Shown piece after piece: positions 61,397-64,000 of a stretch of 64,000 nucleotides of DNA. The position numbers and the translations under genes were made by a program. Numbering within the stretch: position 1 is the stretch's first letter; each line of letters opens with the position of its first letter. The notes under the pieces were generated by a model. That model saw only the letters and a program-made list of their open reading frames with translations, did not search any database and was not told the origin of the DNA. Origin of the DNA: CAYWRZ01 sp964460845. Lineage in GTDB: Bacteria > Bacteroidota > Bacteroidia > Flavobacteriales_D > UBA2798. The stretch covers positions 1 to 64,000 of the forward strand of contig CAYWRZ010000011.1 of the NCBI GenBank assembly GCA_964460845.1, in the 5' to 3' direction.

Positions 61397-63841
61397 ATGC
61401 TCAACGACAACCTGCATACCGACAATCCGCCTTATTACAGGAACCGCGCTCAAAATCCGGGAAAAGAATTTGATCTTGGGTTGTTCTTCTACATCGCCCG
61501 AAAGAGCATGGTATGGGTAATTATGTTCATGTTGTTGGCCGTAGCGGGTTCCTTTCTTTACCTGCGCTACACACAACCGGTATTTGAGGCGGGATTGGTG
61601 CTGAAAATAGGCGACGAAGATGCGGAAAAAAAAGTGCTCAACCTTAGTAATCTGCCCGAAGAAGGCGGCATTGATCAGGCCATAGAGCTGTTGCGCTCGG
61701 AATATCTTTTTTCGCTCGTGCTGCACAAGCTCCCGCTTAAAATCAGCTATTTCGCCGAAGGCAACATTCTTTCGGAAAATAAGTACCCTATGGTACCTTT
61801 TTCTTTCCAAAACCTGGAAATACGTGATTCGTCGCTTTGCGGCACGCGGATCGACTTTTTCTTCGATGAAAACGATTTTAAAATCACTTACCTGCATCAT
61901 GGACAGGAATTTCAGGTCGAAGGAAAGCCGGGCATTCCCTTTCAAAGCCCCCATTTTAATGCTACCGTCGAAATAAACGACCCGGAACTGGTAAGACGCA
62001 TCCAGTCCGAAAACCGTATTTACATCGTATTTAACAGCAACCGGCAACTTTTGGAGAAAATGCTGCCCAAGCTGAGCATAGGGTTAGAAAACGCCGGCGC
62101 GCAAACCATTAAAATTACCTTCAGGGATCACAACTCGGTACTTACAGCCGATGTGGTAAAAGCTGTGGCCTCTACGTTCGACGAATATATGCTCAAAAAG
62201 AAGAACGAGAGCTCCAGTAAAATCGTGGAATACCTCCAGCTCCAAATTGAAATGGTGCTTGAGCGTCTCAAAGAATCGGAGATGCAGCTACGGTTGTTCC
62301 GGAAAGACAATAAAGTGCAGAATTTCGAAGGGGTTTCACAAAATTACCTCGTTCGCCTCACCCAGCTCGAAGACAACCTGCTGAACGAGGAAATCGACCA
62401 GCAATTGCTGTGGGAAGTAGAGAAAGCCGTTTCGGAATACGACGATAAGACGGAAGTGTACGATATGCTTTCGGTATTAGCAGGCACCCGGTACGAAAGC
62501 GCATTACGCCCCATGCTCACCGAATTGCACAAGCTGCTGATGGAAAGGGAAAAAGAACTGTTCGGAAGCACGCGCCAAAGTACCTATATCAAATCGCTCG
62601 ATTACCAAATCTCCATTCAGGTAAAGCTGATCAGGCAAGCCATTCAGACCGTTAAGGATCAAGCCCTAAAAAGGCAGGCCGCCCTGAAAGAAAAAATACG
62701 TGAATACGAGCTGGTCTATTACGGACTACCCGAAAAAGAAATCGACTACACGCTCGAATATGCGCGGCTGGAGCGTATGTTCAGCATCGACGAAGAATAC
62801 CATACGCTGCTGGTCAAGAAAAAAGCGGAATATGACATTTCGCTCGCCGGCGGGCAAACCACCAAAAACGAAGTGCTGGTAGAAGCCAAAATACCCGAGA
62901 TTCCCGTTTCGCCCAACCGTAAAATGGCCTACGCAGCCTTTATCATGCTCGGACTGCTGGCTTCTTTAGGACTGATCGTGACCCGTTATTTCTTCCACAA
63001 CGAAATCAGTTCCATACAAGATATCAACCGGCAATCGAATGTATCGCTTTCGGTGCTGGGCGTGATACCCCGTTACCGGCAAAGTATTCCCGTATCGCAG
63101 CTTATCGTCGATAAAAACCCGAAATCAATGATTTCGGAAGCCTTCCGTTCGATACGCACTAACTTACAATTCATTTCCAACAAGCACGACGCCAAGCTTA
63201 TTGCCATCACCTCTACCATTTCGGGAGAAGGGAAAACCTTTGTAGCCATCAACCTGGCGGGAATCATTGCCTATTCGGGCAAAAAAGTGATTATTCTCGA
63301 TTTGGATATGCGCAAGCCCAAAATTCACCTGGGTTTCGAAAGCGATAACGATTACGGCATGAGCACGCTGCTTATCGATAAAGATAACCTGGCGCATTGT
63401 ATCCGCCACAGCCGTTTGGCAAACCTCGATTTTATCACCGCAGGTCCGATTCCGCCCAATCCTTCGGAACTTATTATTAACGGTAAGCTCGATGTACTGT
63501 TGGAAGAACTGCGCGCGATTTATGACGTGGTTATTGTCGATAATCCGCCTGTAGGATTGGTCACCGACGGGCTGGAGCTGCTTCGCAAAGCCGATTATCC
63601 GATTTATATTTTTCGCTCCAATTACTCTAAGAAATACTTTGTGCAGAATGTCGATCGCCTGATCAACGAAAATCACCTCACCCGCCTGTCGATCGTACTC
63701 AATGGTGTCGATACCGAGCGAAACAGCTTCGGTTACGGCGGATATGGGTATGGATACGGAAAGGGCTATGGTGATTACTATTCTGAAGAACCCGAGAAAA
63801 AGACATTCCTCGCCCGCCTTTTCAGCCGAAAAAGAAGATGA
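61397..63841 (+). CDS. wzc: Wzc-like polysaccharide co-polymerase and BY-kinase
   Basis: The 814-aa protein has an N-terminal membrane helix (VWVIMFMLLAVAGSFLYL, about 38-55), a long coiled-coil periplasmic part and a second helix near 510-530 (KMAYAAFIMLGLLASLGLIVTRYFF). The cytoplasmic BY-kinase has Walker A ISGEGKTFVAINLA (about 609-622), A' ILDLDMRKPK and B VVIVDNPPVG. The tail is unusually tyrosine/glycine-rich (GYGGYGYGYGKGYGDYY), the site of autophosphorylation. It controls chain length and export with the Wza-like protein eight bases upstream. Confidence 0.94.
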   Translation: MLNDNLHTDNPPYYRNRAQNPGKEFDLGLFFYIARKSMVWVIMFMLLAVAGSFLYLRYTQPVFEAGLVLKIGDEDAEKKVLNLSNLPEEGGIDQAIELLRSEYLFSLVLHKLPLKISYFAEGNILSENKYPMVPFSFQNLEIRDSSLCGTRIDFFFDENDFKITYLHHGQEFQVEGKPGIPFQSPHFNATVEINDPELVRRIQSENRIYIVFNSNRQLLEKMLPKLSIGLENAGAQTIKITFRDHNSVLTADVVKAVASTFDEYMLKKKNESSSKIVEYLQLQIEMVLERLKESEMQLRLFRKDNKVQNFEGVSQNYLVRLTQLEDNLLNEEIDQQLLWEVEKAVSEYDDKTEVYDMLSVLAGTRYESALRPMLTELHKLLMEREKELFGSTRQSTYIKSLDYQISIQVKLIRQAIQTVKDQALKRQAALKEKIREYELVYYGLPEKEIDYTLEYARLERMFSIDEEYHTLLVKKKAEYDISLAGGQTTKNEVLVEAKIPEIPVSPNRKMAYAAFIMLGLLASLGLIVTRYFFHNEISSIQDINRQSNVSLSVLGVIPRYRQSIPVSQLIVDKNPKSMISEAFRSIRTNLQFISNKHDAKLIAITSTISGEGKTFVAINLAGIIAYSGKKVIILDLDMRKPKIHLGFESDNDYGMSTLLIDKDNLAHCIRHSRLANLDFITAGPIPPNPSELIINGKLDVLLEELRAIYDVVIVDNPPVGLVTDGLELLRKADYPIYIFRSNYSKKYFVQNVDRLINENHLTRLSIVLNGVDTERNSFGYGGYGYGYGKGYGDYYSEEPEKKTFLARLFSRKRR

Positions 63842-64000
63842 AAATAATAGAAACTCCGCTTCCCGGACTACTTCTCATTGAACCGCAGGTTTTTGGAGAT
63901 GAACGGGGATGCTTTTTTGAATCCTTTAACCGGCAGCGCTTTACCGAAGCCACCGGGGTGAAAGACGAATTTGTGCAGGACAATGAATCCGTTTCCTCGC
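63838..64000 (+). CDS. rfbC: dTDP-4-dehydrorhamnose 3,5-epimerase (partial, right edge)
   Basis: The first 54 residues are present: MKIIETPLPGLLLIEPQVFG followed by DERGCFFESFNRQRFTEATG and FVQDNESVSS. This is the RmlC/RfbC family, which acts in dTDP-L-rhamnose synthesis. The start overlaps wzc by four bases (ATGA), so the polysaccharide operon continues beyond the window and is likely to contain rhamnose genes. Confidence 0.92.
   Translation, partial: MKIIETPLPGLLLIEPQVFGDERGCFFESFNRQRFTEATGVKDEFVQDNESVSS

Overview
The window is a chromosomal segment of a member of the Bacteroidota. Four things point there: proteins with type IX secretion (T9SS) C-terminal sorting tails, a TonB-dependent receptor with an N-terminal CarboxypepD_reg-like domain, TAnnTTTG-type promoter boxes in place of strong Shine-Dalgarno sequences, and families typical of the phylum (DUF4159, DUF2797, bacterial GH3, head-GIN, YwqK/MORN). 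Genus or species cannot be read from the sequence alone. Nothing indicates a plasmid or prophage.

Layout. 1-2326: end of a type I restriction-modification locus (hsdS cut by the window edge, hsdM). 2490-6271: copper module with the P-type ATPase CopA, an AhpD-like CXXC protein and a regulator joining an HMA-like CXXC segment to an AraC helix-turn-helix. 6523-12916: accessory-looking run of small plus-strand genes, mostly lipoproteins, membrane or secreted proteins of unknown function, plus DUF1801, VOC and MmcQ/YjbR proteins. 12980-18601: compact carotenoid operon (crtI, crtB, an unknown secreted protein, idi, crtZ, fused lycopene cyclase) with a CarH/LitR-like MerR-B12 photoreceptor-repressor upstream. 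The crtI promoter carries an 11-bp perfect inverted repeat, and a 13-bp part of it recurs upstream of the regulator. 18766-19033: tRNA-Arg, a 10-N assembly gap flanked by a partial tRNA-Pro copy, and an intact tRNA-Pro.

19529-27823: T9SS/outer-membrane genes: an FG-GAP/ASPIC-UnbV protein, a five-haem cytochrome with a T9SS tail, an HD hydrolase, a carboxypeptidase-regulatory-like protein and a TonB-dependent receptor. 27820-33650: housekeeping genes (rsmE, a CBS/CorC membrane protein, yidD, hemB, DinB family, purH). 33722-39364: the elongasome operon mreB-mreC-mreD-mrdA-rodA. 39365-50897: mixed conserved genes (YqgE, DUF4159, MBL hydrolase, a truncated LTA-synthase-like gene, MORN-repeat protein, mazG, PagL-like deacylase, head-GIN lipoprotein, DUF2797, GH3, deoxynucleoside kinase). 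51084-52529: an AT-rich AlbA_2/HATPase gene. 52732-54158: an ECF sigma factor with three small unknown genes. 54379-57373: a T9SS beta-propeller protein and PBP4. 57448-64000: asnB, a GT4 glycosyltransferase, wza- and wzc-like export genes and the start of rfbC, which read as the beginning of an exopolysaccharide/capsule locus running off the right edge.

The strongest biology beyond ordinary annotation is the predicted light/B12-controlled carotenoid switch with its candidate operator, the HMA-AraC copper regulator, the T9SS-tailed five-haem cytochrome, and the LTA-synthase-like gene that stops just before its sulfatase domain. I did not find a convincing wholly new multi-gene system.
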